DNA of 64,000 bases from Planctomycetaceae bacterium (GTDB lineage Bacteria; Planctomycetota; Planctomycetia; Planctomycetales; Planctomycetaceae), in the NCBI GenBank assembly GCA_019636285.1, contig JAHBXV010000026.1:1-64000 (forward strand). Reading direction: 5' to 3'. Positions 26,488-35,571 of the stretch are shown here, one piece after another. Position numbers and translations under genes: made by a program. The notes under the pieces were generated by a model, which did no database searches, was not told the DNA's origin, and worked only from the letters and a program-made list of their open reading frames with translations. The stretch's first letter is position 1. Every line of letters begins with the position of its first letter.

Positions 26488-27095
26488 GCGGTAACTCCCC
26501 AAGAGCAAACCCCGTCGCCTGCCAATTGGCTCGCACGAAGCACAATTCGCGGCAACTCAGGGTGTCAGGGCAGCATCGCCGACGCCGCGACGGGTTGCAA
26601 GCATTCAAGCGAATTGGAAACTCGTTCCCGAGCGGAGGCAGATTGAAAGGCGTTCGCCCGTGCGGATGAAAATTCGTCACCAGTTTTGGACAAAAGGCTA
26701 CGCCGATCCCGCCCCAATCGCCTCATTTTCCTGAGAGCTCAACAACACGTGCAATTCCCTGACCGCGAAGCGGTCAGAGACGGTAGCTGTGGGTCGCGCA
26801 GCGCACCCACGGTCCGGAAACGCTCTTCAAATCCTTCTTCCGACCCCCAGCGGGGGTCGCAGAAACGCACGAATGTCTGCGACCCCCTCTGGGGGTCGAG
26901 GGCCCAATCGATGTCCATTTTTTCCGTGGGTGCGCTGCGCGACCCACGGCTACCGTCTTCGATGCCTTCGGCATCGGAAGAATCATGACCGGATGTTGCT
27001 GCTCCGAATGACAATACGGTCTGCAGTTTTCAACGAATGAACGGAAACGCCATGTCGCTGGAGCCCCATTTTCGCAGGAGCCTGGGAACGAACGA
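26488..27095. other. Intergenic region dominated by nested palindromes
   Basis: No gene is supported in these 608 bases. The region holds a small hairpin TGACCGC-GAA-GCGGTCA (26760-26776), the nested element at 26779-26957, and the hairpin CGATGCC-TTC-GGCATCG (26960-26976), whose GATGCC-GGCATC core also occurs at 41759-41774. Confidence 0.6.
26779..26957. repeat. Nested inverted-repeat element
   Basis: Outer arms 26779-26812 and 26924-26957 match at 33 of 34 positions as inverted repeats. Two inner hairpins (26841-26859 and 26880-26898, CGACCCCC..GGGGGTCG type) are close to inverted copies of each other. The symmetry at two scales resembles a MITE or REP-pair. Confidence 0.88.
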
Positions 27096-27563
27096 CTACT
27101 CCAGTTCGGCAAGCTTCTCGACGACTGCTTCCACGTGGCCGTCCACCTTCACCCGCGGCCAGACCGCCGCGATTTTTCCCTTCTTATCAATCAGGAAAGT
27201 CGCCCGCTGTACGCCCCACGACTTCTTGCCATACATATTCTTTTCGACCCACACGCCGTATTTCTCGGCGATGGCATGGTCCTCATCCGCCAGCAGCGGA
27301 AACGGCAGTTCGAACTTGTTGGCAAACTTCTCGTGCGACTCAACCGAGTCGCAACTGATGCCGAGGACCACGGTGTCGGCACTCGTGAAAGCTTCATGGT
27401 TGTCGCGAAAGCCACACGCTTCTTTCGTGCAGCCGGGCGTATCGTCCTTTGGATAGAAATACAAAACGACGTTCTTGCCCTGGAGCTGGCTCAATTTGTA
27501 CTTGCCAGCCGGAAACGCCTTCAGATCAAATGCCGGCGCCTTCGCGCCCACTTCCAGAGCCAT
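27096..27563 (-). CDS. bcp: Thioredoxin-dependent peroxiredoxin (Bcp/PrxQ type)
   Basis: A 155-residue peroxiredoxin that reduces peroxides with electrons from thioredoxin. DTPGCTKEACGF holds the peroxidatic Cys45 and resolving Cys50 five residues on, diagnostic of the Bcp/PrxQ class. The GKNVVLYFYPKDDTPGC block and C-terminal KVDGHVEAVVEKL are standard. The ATG at 27563 has AAGGAA about 5 bases upstream; the frame could extend to 27584. Confidence 0.94.
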   Translation of the reverse strand: MALEVGAKAPAFDLKAFPAGKYKLSQLQGKNVVLYFYPKDDTPGCTKEACGFRDNHEAFTSADTVVLGISCDSVESHEKFANKFELPFPLLADEDHAIAEKYGVWVEKNMYGKKSWGVQRATFLIDKKGKIAAVWPRVKVDGHVEAVVEKLAELE

Positions 27564-27645
27564 GAGGTTCCTTTCCGAAGTCATTGGTCAATCTGGCAGC
27601 CATTCCCAGTAAGCCGTTGCGCTGCCGGAGAATTCTAGAACACGT

Positions 27646-27716
27646 GTCAAAACCCGGTTGGTGGCTGCAAAACGTCTCGAAATCGGGGACAAACCCCGTC
27701 GTCCAGAGGGTTTTGA
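27646..27716. repeat. GTCAAAACCCGGTTGG element, copy 1
   Basis: A 71-base element with inverted ends (GTCAAAACCC.. / ..GGGTTTTGA) and an internal hairpin GGGGAC-AAA-CCCC-like. A second copy with the same ends and the same CGTCCAGAGGGTTTTGA tail is at 44524-44595. Confidence 0.85.
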
Positions 27717-27724
27717 AACCACCT

Positions 27725-28651
27725 CTACTGAGCCGCCGAGAGCTGTTCGACCTCCGCGCGTGTCGGAAGCGAGGGTTGGGCACCGGCGCGGGTCACGGCT
27801 AATCCTCCCGCCGCGCAGGCGAAACGCAAGATTTCCTGCGGTGACCGTCCCTCCGACCAGGCGACGGCGAGCGCCGCCGTGAAGGCATCCCCGGCAGCGG
27901 TTGAATCGACGACCTTGACCGGAAACGCAGGCACATGAATCGGCGGACGTCCCCCCTCGCACCACAGCGCCCCTTGATCGCCCAGTTTCATGACCACCAG
28001 CGACGCCCCTTTGGCATGAATGACCTCGGCCGCTCGGTCCGCATCGTCCCGGTTCTGAATATCGATTTCCGCGAGGACGCTCGCCTCGGAACAATTCGGC
28101 GTCAACAGATCGACATTCCAGAAGCGGTCCGGAATTTTCGAGGCCGGCGCGGGAGCGGGGTCGAAAATCACCCGCACCGCATGGGCAACCGCCAGATCGC
28201 GCGCGGCCAAAGCGGTTTCGAGGGGAATCTCATTCTGGAGCAGCAGGATATCGGCCCGGGAAATGACTGACTCGGCCGCTTCCACATCTTCGACGGTCAG
28301 CAGATGATTGGCCCCCGGTACGACGACGATCGAGTTCTCACCCTGGCAGACAGTAATCGCCGCCAGTCCCGTCGACGCCCCCGGAGTCTTCAGAACGTGA
28401 TCGGTGGAAACCCCGGCGTTGGCCAGATTGAGAAGCAGGGTGTCGGCGAAGGCATCCTCACCCACGCGGCCAACCATCGAGACTTCGGCTCCCAGCCGGG
28501 CGGCGGCAACGGCCTGATTAGCCCCCTTGCCGCCCGGAATCATCGCGAACGATGTCCCCAGCCGCGTTTCCCCCGGTGCCGGCCAGACGTCCACGCCCGT
28601 GACAAGATCGAGATTGAGCGATCCCACCACGACAATCTTAGGTGCGGGCAT
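27725..28651 (-). CDS. rbsK: Ribokinase
   Basis: A 308-residue PfkB-family ribokinase, phosphorylating ribose to ribose-5-phosphate. The start at 28651 (MPAPKIVVVGSLNLDLVTGV) matches the family. PGGKGANQAVAAARLG and the C-terminal DSTAAGDAFTAAL (catalytic Asp) are diagnostic of ribokinase rather than of adenosine kinase. It follows a nucleoside hydrolase gene by 28 bases on the same strand, which fits use of the ribose that enzyme releases. Confidence 0.92.
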   Translation of the reverse strand: MPAPKIVVVGSLNLDLVTGVDVWPAPGETRLGTSFAMIPGGKGANQAVAAARLGAEVSMVGRVGEDAFADTLLLNLANAGVSTDHVLKTPGASTGLAAITVCQGENSIVVVPGANHLLTVEDVEAAESVISRADILLLQNEIPLETALAARDLAVAHAVRVIFDPAPAPASKIPDRFWNVDLLTPNCSEASVLAEIDIQNRDDADRAAEVIHAKGASLVVMKLGDQGALWCEGGRPPIHVPAFPVKVVDSTAAGDAFTAALAVAWSEGRSPQEILRFACAAGGLAVTRAGAQPSLPTRAEVEQLSAAQ

Positions 28652-28679
28652 GGGACTGGCCTTCGTCAAAGGGCGCTGT

Positions 28680-29684
28680 TTACCGATTCGTATGCGGCGG
28701 CTCACTGCACAACTGCACGAAACACTCGACGACTCGAGCCCGTTGTTCAGAATTGACTGTCAGATAGCGGTTTTTGCCGTCCGCCTTGGGAGCGAATCGC
28801 GAGAAACCATCGTCTTCAATCGTCACGACGCCCGGCTTCGACAGACCAAAGTAGCCGCGCTCGGGAAAGACGGCGTAAAGCACGCTCGTGAGATCCCAGG
28901 TCGGCCGGTTGTGCGGCGGCGGCTGATAGAGCCGGTACGCCATCTCAATGATGTGGCCGGGCTGGTAAACATAGTCCTGCTCGATGCTCACGGCCGGGTA
29001 GGGGACCGCGATCCCAACTTCAAATCCGCTCCACGCGATGGGAGTCGGCCAGTCCTTCGCAAGCTTCTGACAGGCGGGAATGTCCTTGATGACATTGTAT
29101 TCGAGGTAATGGTTGTTGTTGTCGATCGTCTCGAACGCACCCGCCATGATCGATAGGACGGTCACCTTCTTCGCAACGAGTTCCCGCCCAGTCAGTGGCG
29201 AAATATCGTCTCCCGGCGTGTCGAGCAGACGGGCCAGGTTTGGGGAAAATCCAACCTGGGCAACCGCGACGCTGCCATCGGGCTGCGCGGCGAGGGTCTT
29301 TCGCAACAGCGTCACGGAATCGGTGAGCTTGGCCGGATCCACATCGTACGGGTAGACCGGCTTCCCATCTTTCATTTCGTCGACGAGGTCGACGTACTTC
29401 GACGCGGTCTTCCAGCCATTGACGGCCCCGCCGATGGGAGTCGCGCCGTAGCCGTAGTAGGTGTTGACGGCGTCGACGAATTTCGCCGCGTTGGGATGAC
29501 CGTTCGTCAGCGTGACGGCCAGCAGTTCGCAATGCCCGCGCCGTTGAAGGGAGTGAATGAGAGCCAGCGCCATCGCGTCATCGACATCGTTGCCAAGGTC
29601 GGTATCGAAGATCAGTTTCTGGGGTTCCGCGGCGGGGAGCGAGGAAGTGAGCGCAAGCACCGCCACGAGGAAAGTTCGACTCAC
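28680..29684 (-). CDS. Exported inosine/uridine-preferring nucleoside hydrolase
   Basis: The product (334 residues from a GTG at 29684) opens with a signal peptide, (M)SRTFLVAVLALTSSLPAAE, then LIFDTDLGNDVDDAMAL, the calcium-binding Asp cluster of nucleoside hydrolases, and the ALIHSLQRRG segment. It would cleave the N-glycosidic bond of nucleosides outside the cytoplasm to give base and ribose. Longer frames reach 29843 but run through a repeat and lack a signal. GGAG lies upstream of the GTG. The downstream neighbour is ribokinase. Confidence 0.9.
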   Translation of the reverse strand: MSRTFLVAVLALTSSLPAAEPQKLIFDTDLGNDVDDAMALALIHSLQRRGHCELLAVTLTNGHPNAAKFVDAVNTYYGYGATPIGGAVNGWKTASKYVDLVDEMKDGKPVYPYDVDPAKLTDSVTLLRKTLAAQPDGSVAVAQVGFSPNLARLLDTPGDDISPLTGRELVAKKVTVLSIMAGAFETIDNNNHYLEYNVIKDIPACQKLAKDWPTPIAWSGFEVGIAVPYPAVSIEQDYVYQPGHIIEMAYRLYQPPPHNRPTWDLTSVLYAVFPERGYFGLSKPGVVTIEDDGFSRFAPKADGKNRYLTVNSEQRARVVECFVQLCSEPPHTNR

Positions 29685-29793
29685 GCTAGGTGTCTCCAGT
29701 TGTCGTTCACGAGCAGTCAGACGAGTTTTTCGAATCTGTCTGGAATCCTGACATCCGTCGCGCGAAATGTCCACGAGTGGGAAGCACGCTGAG

Positions 29794-29841
29794 TTTAGCC
29801 GCGACCCAACGGGGAGCGCTCCCCGCGTCTCCCCCTCCCCC
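29794..29841 (+). repeat. TTAGCCGCGACCC repeat copy
   Basis: TTTAGCCGCGACCCAACGGG then GAGCGCTCCCCGCG and a CTCCCCCTCCCCC tail. It lies between the metal ATPase stop and the nucleoside hydrolase start. The pyrimidine tail is shared with 41790-41817 and, inverted, with 50560-50592. Confidence 0.75.
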
Positions 29842-29859
29842 AACTCCCTCTCTGTTCCC

Positions 29860-31794
29860 TCAACCCGAACCGGACGGCCGATACCAGAACATGCGCAGGC
29901 CGTTCAAAATGACCACGAGGGTGCTCCCTTCATGCCCAAGGACCGCCAGGGGCAGGGGAAGGGGATAGACGAGCGAAATCAACAGCAGCGAGCCCATCAC
30001 GAGGAACGCAATCGCCAGATTCTGCCGGATGATCGACTGCGTGGCTCGCGCCAGTTCGATCGAGTCGGGCAAGCGATGCAGGTTTTCGCCCATCAAGACG
30101 ACGTCGGCCGATTCGAGCGCCACATCAGTCCCTGCTCCGCCCAGGCTGTAACCCACATCGGCTGTCGCGAGGGCCGGGGCATCGTTCATGCCATCGCCAA
30201 TCATGCCGATCGGACCATATTCCCGCTGAAGCTGCTTCAGCCGTTCGATCTTATCCTCGGGCAAGAGTTCCGCCATGAACTGAATTTCAAGATCGGCCGC
30301 GAGCGATCGGGCCACTTCGGGATGGTCGCCCGTCAGCATCGTCAGCGGTTCAACCCCCAGCCGCCGCAGTCGTCCAAGAGCCGGCAAGGCAGAGGGCCGA
30401 ACCGCGTCCGTCATCGCGAGAGCCCCCATCGGCTGGCCATCGACTTCGACGACCATGACCATGTGGCCCCGTTGACGATGATCCTTGATCGCCTCTTCCA
30501 ATTCGGCGGCCACGTTCCTTTCGTGGAATTTCTGAATGCGAACCTGGCGTCCGTCGACCGTTCCATCAATTCCGCTTCCGACGCGCGCCGTGACGTCGGT
30601 CGCCTCGGGAATGGCCAGCCCCCGTTCGACGGCCTGTTCCCGAATCGCGCGGGCCAGCGGATGTTCCGAATGCGATTCCACGCCAGCGGCGATCGCCAAC
30701 AAATCGTCCTCGGACACACCAGAAACGGTCATCACCCCGACAACCTTGGGTCGCCCGACGGTCAATGTTCCCGTTTTGTCGAAGGCGAACGTCTTCAGGA
30801 CGGCAGCATTCTCGAGATGAATGCCCCCTTTGAAGAGGATCCCTTTGCGGGCCGCGCCTGCCACTGCCGCCAGGATGGCGGACGGAATGGAGATGACCAC
30901 GGCACACGGAGAAGCCACGACCAGCACGGTCATCGCCCGCAGGAACGAGTCGCCCCACGACAGCCCTGCCTGCGAGAAGCCGATGAACGCGAGCGCGGTG
31001 AGCGCCAAGACGCCCCAGGTATAGCGCTCGCCGAACCATTCCGTAAATCGCTGCGACGTTGCCCGTTCGGACTGCGCCTGTTCGACGCGGCGGACCATGC
31101 GGGCCAGCATGGTGTCGGTCGCCGGTCGGCTCACCTTGATCTGCAGCAGCCCCTGCTGGTTGAGCGTTCCCGAAAAGACTTCGTCGCCCGGACCCTTGTC
31201 GACGGGGATTGATTCGCCTGTCATGGGCGACTGATCGATGCTCGACGAACCGACGGCAATCTCGCCATCCACCGGAATCCGCTCGGATGGGCCTACTACC
31301 ACCGTCTGGCCGACCTGTAGTTCTGCCACCGGAACCCGGCGCTCGACGCCGTCGTCCAGCAAGGTCGCTTCGTCAGGAGCCAGGTCCATGAGGGACGAAA
31401 TCGCCCGCCGCGTCCGATCAAGAATGTACGACTCGAGCGAATGCGAGAGCGAAAACAGAACCAGCAGCAGACCCCCATCGAGCCATTCCCCCAGGACGGC
31501 GGAACCGGCGACAGCCGAGACCATCAGCAGGTCAATCGTCACCCGACCGCGGAAGAGATTCGCGATCGACGATCGGGCAATTTGCGTCCCCCCGGCAACA
31601 TAGGAGGCCCCGTAAAGTGCGAGGGCGAGATACGACAGGGCCTGGTTTTGGGAACCCTGCCGGGAGACAAACCACCCCGCCATCAGGAGCACAAAACAAA
31701 GAATCGGCTCGGCGAACAGCGAGAAAAAGCCTTGTCGCCGTGAATGTTCGCAACAGCCGATTTGCGGCGAATCGTGATCGTGGTCGTGTGACAC
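29860..31794 (-). CDS. P1B-4 type heavy-metal-exporting P-type ATPase
   Basis: A 644-residue metal pump. The His/Asp-rich N-terminus (MSHDHDHDSPQIGCCEH) replaces a classic HMA domain. DKTGTLTVG carries the phosphorylated Asp339, MTGESIPVDKG the actuator loop, and GDGMNDAPAL the hinge. The membrane metal site is SPC (Cys297 in VVASPCAVVIS), not CPC, and the last helices contain HEGST (His621). SPC plus HEGxT defines the P1B-4 subgroup (Co2+, Fe2+, Zn2+). So export of cobalt or iron is more likely than copper. No metal-responsive regulator is adjacent. Confidence 0.92.
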   Translation of the reverse strand: MSHDHDHDSPQIGCCEHSRRQGFFSLFAEPILCFVLLMAGWFVSRQGSQNQALSYLALALYGASYVAGGTQIARSSIANLFRGRVTIDLLMVSAVAGSAVLGEWLDGGLLLVLFSLSHSLESYILDRTRRAISSLMDLAPDEATLLDDGVERRVPVAELQVGQTVVVGPSERIPVDGEIAVGSSSIDQSPMTGESIPVDKGPGDEVFSGTLNQQGLLQIKVSRPATDTMLARMVRRVEQAQSERATSQRFTEWFGERYTWGVLALTALAFIGFSQAGLSWGDSFLRAMTVLVVASPCAVVISIPSAILAAVAGAARKGILFKGGIHLENAAVLKTFAFDKTGTLTVGRPKVVGVMTVSGVSEDDLLAIAAGVESHSEHPLARAIREQAVERGLAIPEATDVTARVGSGIDGTVDGRQVRIQKFHERNVAAELEEAIKDHRQRGHMVMVVEVDGQPMGALAMTDAVRPSALPALGRLRRLGVEPLTMLTGDHPEVARSLAADLEIQFMAELLPEDKIERLKQLQREYGPIGMIGDGMNDAPALATADVGYSLGGAGTDVALESADVVLMGENLHRLPDSIELARATQSIIRQNLAIAFLVMGSLLLISLVYPLPLPLAVLGHEGSTLVVILNGLRMFWYRPSGSG

Positions 31795-32160
31795 GCGAAA
31801 ATGGCTCTCTGGGACCGACGATCGGTCATCCGAAACCGGGGCGAGTACGATCGCCGCTCTCGATGACCGAAGTTCACGGAAGAATTAGACCCGGACTGAC
31901 CGAACCTGACAAACGTCCGTTGTACGGAAGTCGAATGGAATTCGGGAGTTGAGAGCGCAACACAGATTGCGTCGCAACGGCTTTGCCACTACAGTCGCGC
32001 CGACCGCGAGATTCTGGACATCGACTTCGACAATCGGCTCTCGTCGGCCCCCGCGAACAGGAACCCGAAGCGTCAGCGAGGAAGCGAACAGGATCCCTCG
32101 CTGAGATTCGGGTTAGTAAAAATTCCGGGTGAGAATCAGTCAGACAGCGAAGGGAATCGC
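31795..32160. other. Divergent intergenic region
   Basis: A 366-base gap between divergent starts. The second half contains the palindromic repeat at 32062-32114; the first half shows nothing recognisable. Any promoters of the two genes should lie here. Confidence 0.5.
32062..32114. repeat. ACCCGA-GCGTCAGCGAGG palindrome, copy 1
   Basis: AACCCGAA-gcg-TCAGCGAGG pairs with CCTCGCTGA-ga-TTCGGGTT across a 14-base loop. A related palindrome with ACCCGACGCGTCAG arms is at 48968-49030. Confidence 0.82.
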
Positions 32161-35100
32161 ATGCAAGCCGCCCGGCGTCTCGGATGGACCACAAGCCTCT
32201 GCCTCGGAATCGGGCTGTGCAGCGCGACCACTCAGGCGGCAGAGCCCGTCCCCATTCGCGCCCCCGAGGGCTTTGTCGTCGAAGAGTTCGCGGGCGACGA
32301 CCTGGCACACGACATCTACGCGATGACCGTCGACACCTTGGGCCGTCCGGTGGTCAGCGGTCGCGGCTACGTCAAGATTCTGGTCGATGATGACAAAGAC
32401 GGACGAGCCGACCGCGCGATCCCGTTCGCCGACGGCCCCGCGACCGGCGCGCAGGGTCTGTTCTTCCACGGCCGGGCGCTCCTGTGCGTGGGCGATGCCG
32501 GTCTCCTTCGCTACCGCGACGACAACGCCGACGACCGAGCCGATGGCCCTGCCGATGTCTTCCTGCGGTTCAAAACCGGCGGCGAGCACGACACGCACAC
32601 GATCCAGCAGGGGCCGGACGGCTGGTGGTATGTTCTCGGCGGCAATACGGCTGAGATCAGTGAGACGTATAACACGCTCCCCACCGCGCCGGTCAAATAT
32701 CCACGGTATGGAGCGCTCGCGCGCTTCCGGCCCGACCTGACCGCTGGCGAGATCGTCGCGGATGGGATGCGGAACGCCTATGACTTCACCTTCAACGAAG
32801 CGGGCGACCTGTTCACGTTCGATAGCGACGACGAGCGAGAAATTTCGCTCCCCTGGTATCAGCCGACGCGCGTCTTCCACATGCTCATCGGCTCCGATCA
32901 TGGCTGGATCAGCCGAAGCTGGAAACGCCCCGCCGGGTTTCTGGATCTGCCCCCCGTGGTGGCCGATTTGGGACGCGGTTCGCCGACGGGAGTCATCTGC
33001 TATCGGCACACGCAGTTCCCCGAAAAATACCGCGGCGCGATCTTCGCGTTGGATTGGACCTATGGCCGCGTGTTCGCTTTGCCATTAACCCCTTCCGGAG
33101 CGACCTGGAAGACAGAACCCGAGGTCTTTCTGACCAGTTCCGGCGACCAGGGATTCGCACCGACCGATGTTGAAGTGGGGGCGGACGGCAGCCTGTTCGT
33201 TTGCGTGGGCGGCCGCGGCACGCGCGGCGGCGTCTATCGCATTCGTGCCATTGACGGTGCGAAAACGGACAAGCCGACAGATGCCCCCCAGGACACGCTC
33301 ACGAAATGCCTCACCGCGCCTCAACCGCTGTCGGCGTGGAGTCGGCACGCCTGGCGCCCACTCGCCCGCGAGATTGGAGCCGATGGTTTCCGCAACGCCG
33401 CCCTCGAGACCGCGCGACCCACCAGCCAGCGCGTCCGGGCGATCGAAATTCTGACCGAGTTTTATGGCGGGCTCTCGGAATCTGACCTGCGAACTCTCCA
33501 GGCCGATCCCGCCCCCCTGATTCGTGCCCGGGCCATCTGGTCGCACGGACGGTCGAACCCAGCCAAAACCAATCTGGAACTGGTCAATATGTACCTGCTG
33601 GATCGCGAGCCCCGCGTGGTGATGGCGGGCCTCGAAGCAATCACCGGGCTCTCGGGAACAACGCCCTGCGGCCCGATCGTCCCTGGCCTGGCCAAGGCAC
33701 TGGGCAGCAGTGATCCCGCGGTCCGCAATCTGGCAGCGGCAGCCGTGACACGAATCGATGCCGCCAGTCTGCAACCGTTGTCCGACGCCACGAGCAAACT
33801 GGGAGCCCGCGCGGTCACCACATATGCCGCCGGCTGGCTCATGCGGGCAGCCGATGATGACTCGCGGATCAAGGGTTCAATTCCGCCGCTGGCCCTCGCG
33901 CTGGTTGCCGGAAAGTATCCGCTCGATATCCGTCTCGATGCGGTTCGCCTGTTGCAATGGGTTCTGGGAGACATGGGCCCGTCCGAAGGAGTGCCGCCCG
34001 CGTTCGATGGATATACCGGAGCCGTCGATCTCGCCGCTTTCGATCGCGAACTCGATTTGCCGCGCATTCGCCTCGCGGAGATCTATCCGACGGGTGACGC
34101 ATCGCTGGATCGCGAAATCGCGCGGCTGCTCGCGATGCTGCAACCGCCCAACGCGTCGCTGCTGGACAAAGTCCTGGCGTTCATCACTCCCGAAAGCGAG
34201 CCGCTGGACGATATTCATCACCTGATTGTCGTCGCCCGCATTCCCGTGCCCCGCAGTTCGAAGCAGACAGCCATCATCGCGGCCGGCCTGACGGGCCTGG
34301 AAGGAAAACTCGCCGCCCGGAAGATGGTGCAGGACTCGGGCTGGAACGACCGCATGAAGGAAATCTACGCGGCCCTCGCGAAGCACGACCCCATGCTGGC
34401 CGTGGAGATTGTCGGTCAGCCGACATTCGGACAGGCCGGCCATGTCATGTTCCTGAGCGAACTTCCTGGCGAGCACCTGGACGCCGCGATCGCAGCATTC
34501 GCGAAAGCGGCCGCTGACGAAGACTACGTCTGGACAAATGACGTCGTTTTCGTAGTTGGCGAATCCGAAAACCCCGACCACATGCAGCTGCTCCGCGACC
34601 AATACGAGAATTTCGCCGTTCGCGGCGCGGTCCTGATGACACTCAGCGCCGATCCGGAAGAGTCAGATCGCGCGTGGTACGTCGAGGGGCTGGAATCGTC
34701 CCAGGCCGAAGTGCTGGGTGCCTGCCTTGGAGCACTCGAGGAACTGCAACCGGCCAGTACTCCCGAAGAATTCGGCCGACTGCTGATCACGTTTCGTCGA
34801 CTTGGCCAGGATGAAACGGAGTTCAAATCCCGCGAGCGCGTGAACGCCCTCCTGGAGCGGGCTGCCGGACAGAAAAGCCGCTTCATCGCGGGTGAAGCGG
34901 GCCATCGACCGCAGCCCGAGGTCATCGCCCAATGGACGGCCTTATTACGTCAGAAGTGGCCGAAGGAGGCGGACACCGTTCTCGGCGAGAATTCGGACGA
35001 GTTGCAGAAGCTCGCCTCGCGCCTGCCGAAGATCGACTGGACAACCGGAGACGTGGTTCGCGGCAAAGCCGTCTTCCAGAAGCGGCAATGCGCGAACTGC

Positions 35101-35487
35101 CACGGCGGCCGCAGCGCGTTGGGGCCCGACCTCGCTGGTGTCGCCGGGCGATTCTCGCGTCCCGACTTGTTCACGGCGATTGTCGCCCCCAGCCGCGATG
35201 TGTCGGCCCGCTATCAGACCACGATCCTGGAAACGCATGCCGGGAAGGTCTATTCCGGCCTCATCGTGTACGAATCGGTCGATGGCCTCCTGTTGCGGAA
35301 TGCCACCAATCAGACCTTCCGGATCGAGGGGCGGGAAATCGCCTCGAAACGGAAGTCGCCGGTCTCCATCATGCCGACCGGACTGCTGAAGGACCTGTCG
35401 GACAGCGACCTGGCTGACCTGGATGCCTATCTCCGATCCCTGACGGCGACCATCGCCGTTCGCCCAGAGGCGAGTCCATCGGAATAA
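32161..35487 (+). CDS. PVC-type propeller/HEAT/cytochrome c protein
   Basis: A 1,108-residue exported protein of the multi-domain class common in planctomycetes and verrucomicrobia. After a signal (LCLGIGLCSATTQAAE) comes a beta-propeller of the membrane-bound-dehydrogenase type (TIGR02604, about 35-375: APEGFVVEEFAGDDL.. GLLRYRDDN.. GMRNAYDFTFNEAGDLFTFDSDDE), then helical HEAT-like repeats (about 380-930), then a PVC heme-binding cytochrome domain (TIGR02603, about 955-1095) with CANCH (977-981). Likely a periplasmic oxidoreductase, perhaps for polysaccharide use; the substrate is unknown. Confidence 0.92.
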   Translation: MQAARRLGWTTSLCLGIGLCSATTQAAEPVPIRAPEGFVVEEFAGDDLAHDIYAMTVDTLGRPVVSGRGYVKILVDDDKDGRADRAIPFADGPATGAQGLFFHGRALLCVGDAGLLRYRDDNADDRADGPADVFLRFKTGGEHDTHTIQQGPDGWWYVLGGNTAEISETYNTLPTAPVKYPRYGALARFRPDLTAGEIVADGMRNAYDFTFNEAGDLFTFDSDDEREISLPWYQPTRVFHMLIGSDHGWISRSWKRPAGFLDLPPVVADLGRGSPTGVICYRHTQFPEKYRGAIFALDWTYGRVFALPLTPSGATWKTEPEVFLTSSGDQGFAPTDVEVGADGSLFVCVGGRGTRGGVYRIRAIDGAKTDKPTDAPQDTLTKCLTAPQPLSAWSRHAWRPLAREIGADGFRNAALETARPTSQRVRAIEILTEFYGGLSESDLRTLQADPAPLIRARAIWSHGRSNPAKTNLELVNMYLLDREPRVVMAGLEAITGLSGTTPCGPIVPGLAKALGSSDPAVRNLAAAAVTRIDAASLQPLSDATSKLGARAVTTYAAGWLMRAADDDSRIKGSIPPLALALVAGKYPLDIRLDAVRLLQWVLGDMGPSEGVPPAFDGYTGAVDLAAFDRELDLPRIRLAEIYPTGDASLDREIARLLAMLQPPNASLLDKVLAFITPESEPLDDIHHLIVVARIPVPRSSKQTAIIAAGLTGLEGKLAARKMVQDSGWNDRMKEIYAALAKHDPMLAVEIVGQPTFGQAGHVMFLSELPGEHLDAAIAAFAKAAADEDYVWTNDVVFVVGESENPDHMQLLRDQYENFAVRGAVLMTLSADPEESDRAWYVEGLESSQAEVLGACLGALEELQPASTPEEFGRLLITFRRLGQDETEFKSRERVNALLERAAGQKSRFIAGEAGHRPQPEVIAQWTALLRQKWPKEADTVLGENSDELQKLASRLPKIDWTTGDVVRGKAVFQKRQCANCHGGRSALGPDLAGVAGRFSRPDLFTAIVAPSRDVSARYQTTILETHAGKVYSGLIVYESVDGLLLRNATNQTFRIEGREIASKRKSPVSIMPTGLLKDLSDSDLADLDAYLRSLTATIAVRPEASPSE

Positions 35488-35571
35488 GGACGTGTTCCCG
35501 GTAAAACGTGGGGGGATGACTTTCTCGACGCCGCGTCGTGCGATCGGGAGGGCATCGAATGGGAGCATTCC

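Noticed and set aside
25282-26646. 454-codon plus frame over the PQQ-like gene
   Set aside because: Shadow of the signal-peptide-bearing propeller gene.
29767-31212. 481-codon plus frame over the metal ATPase
   Set aside because: The minus-strand ATPase motifs are decisive; this frame is its complement.
35488-35571. yybP-ykoY manganese riboswitch before terC
   Set aside because: The gap is only 84 bases and lacks the conserved core hairpins.
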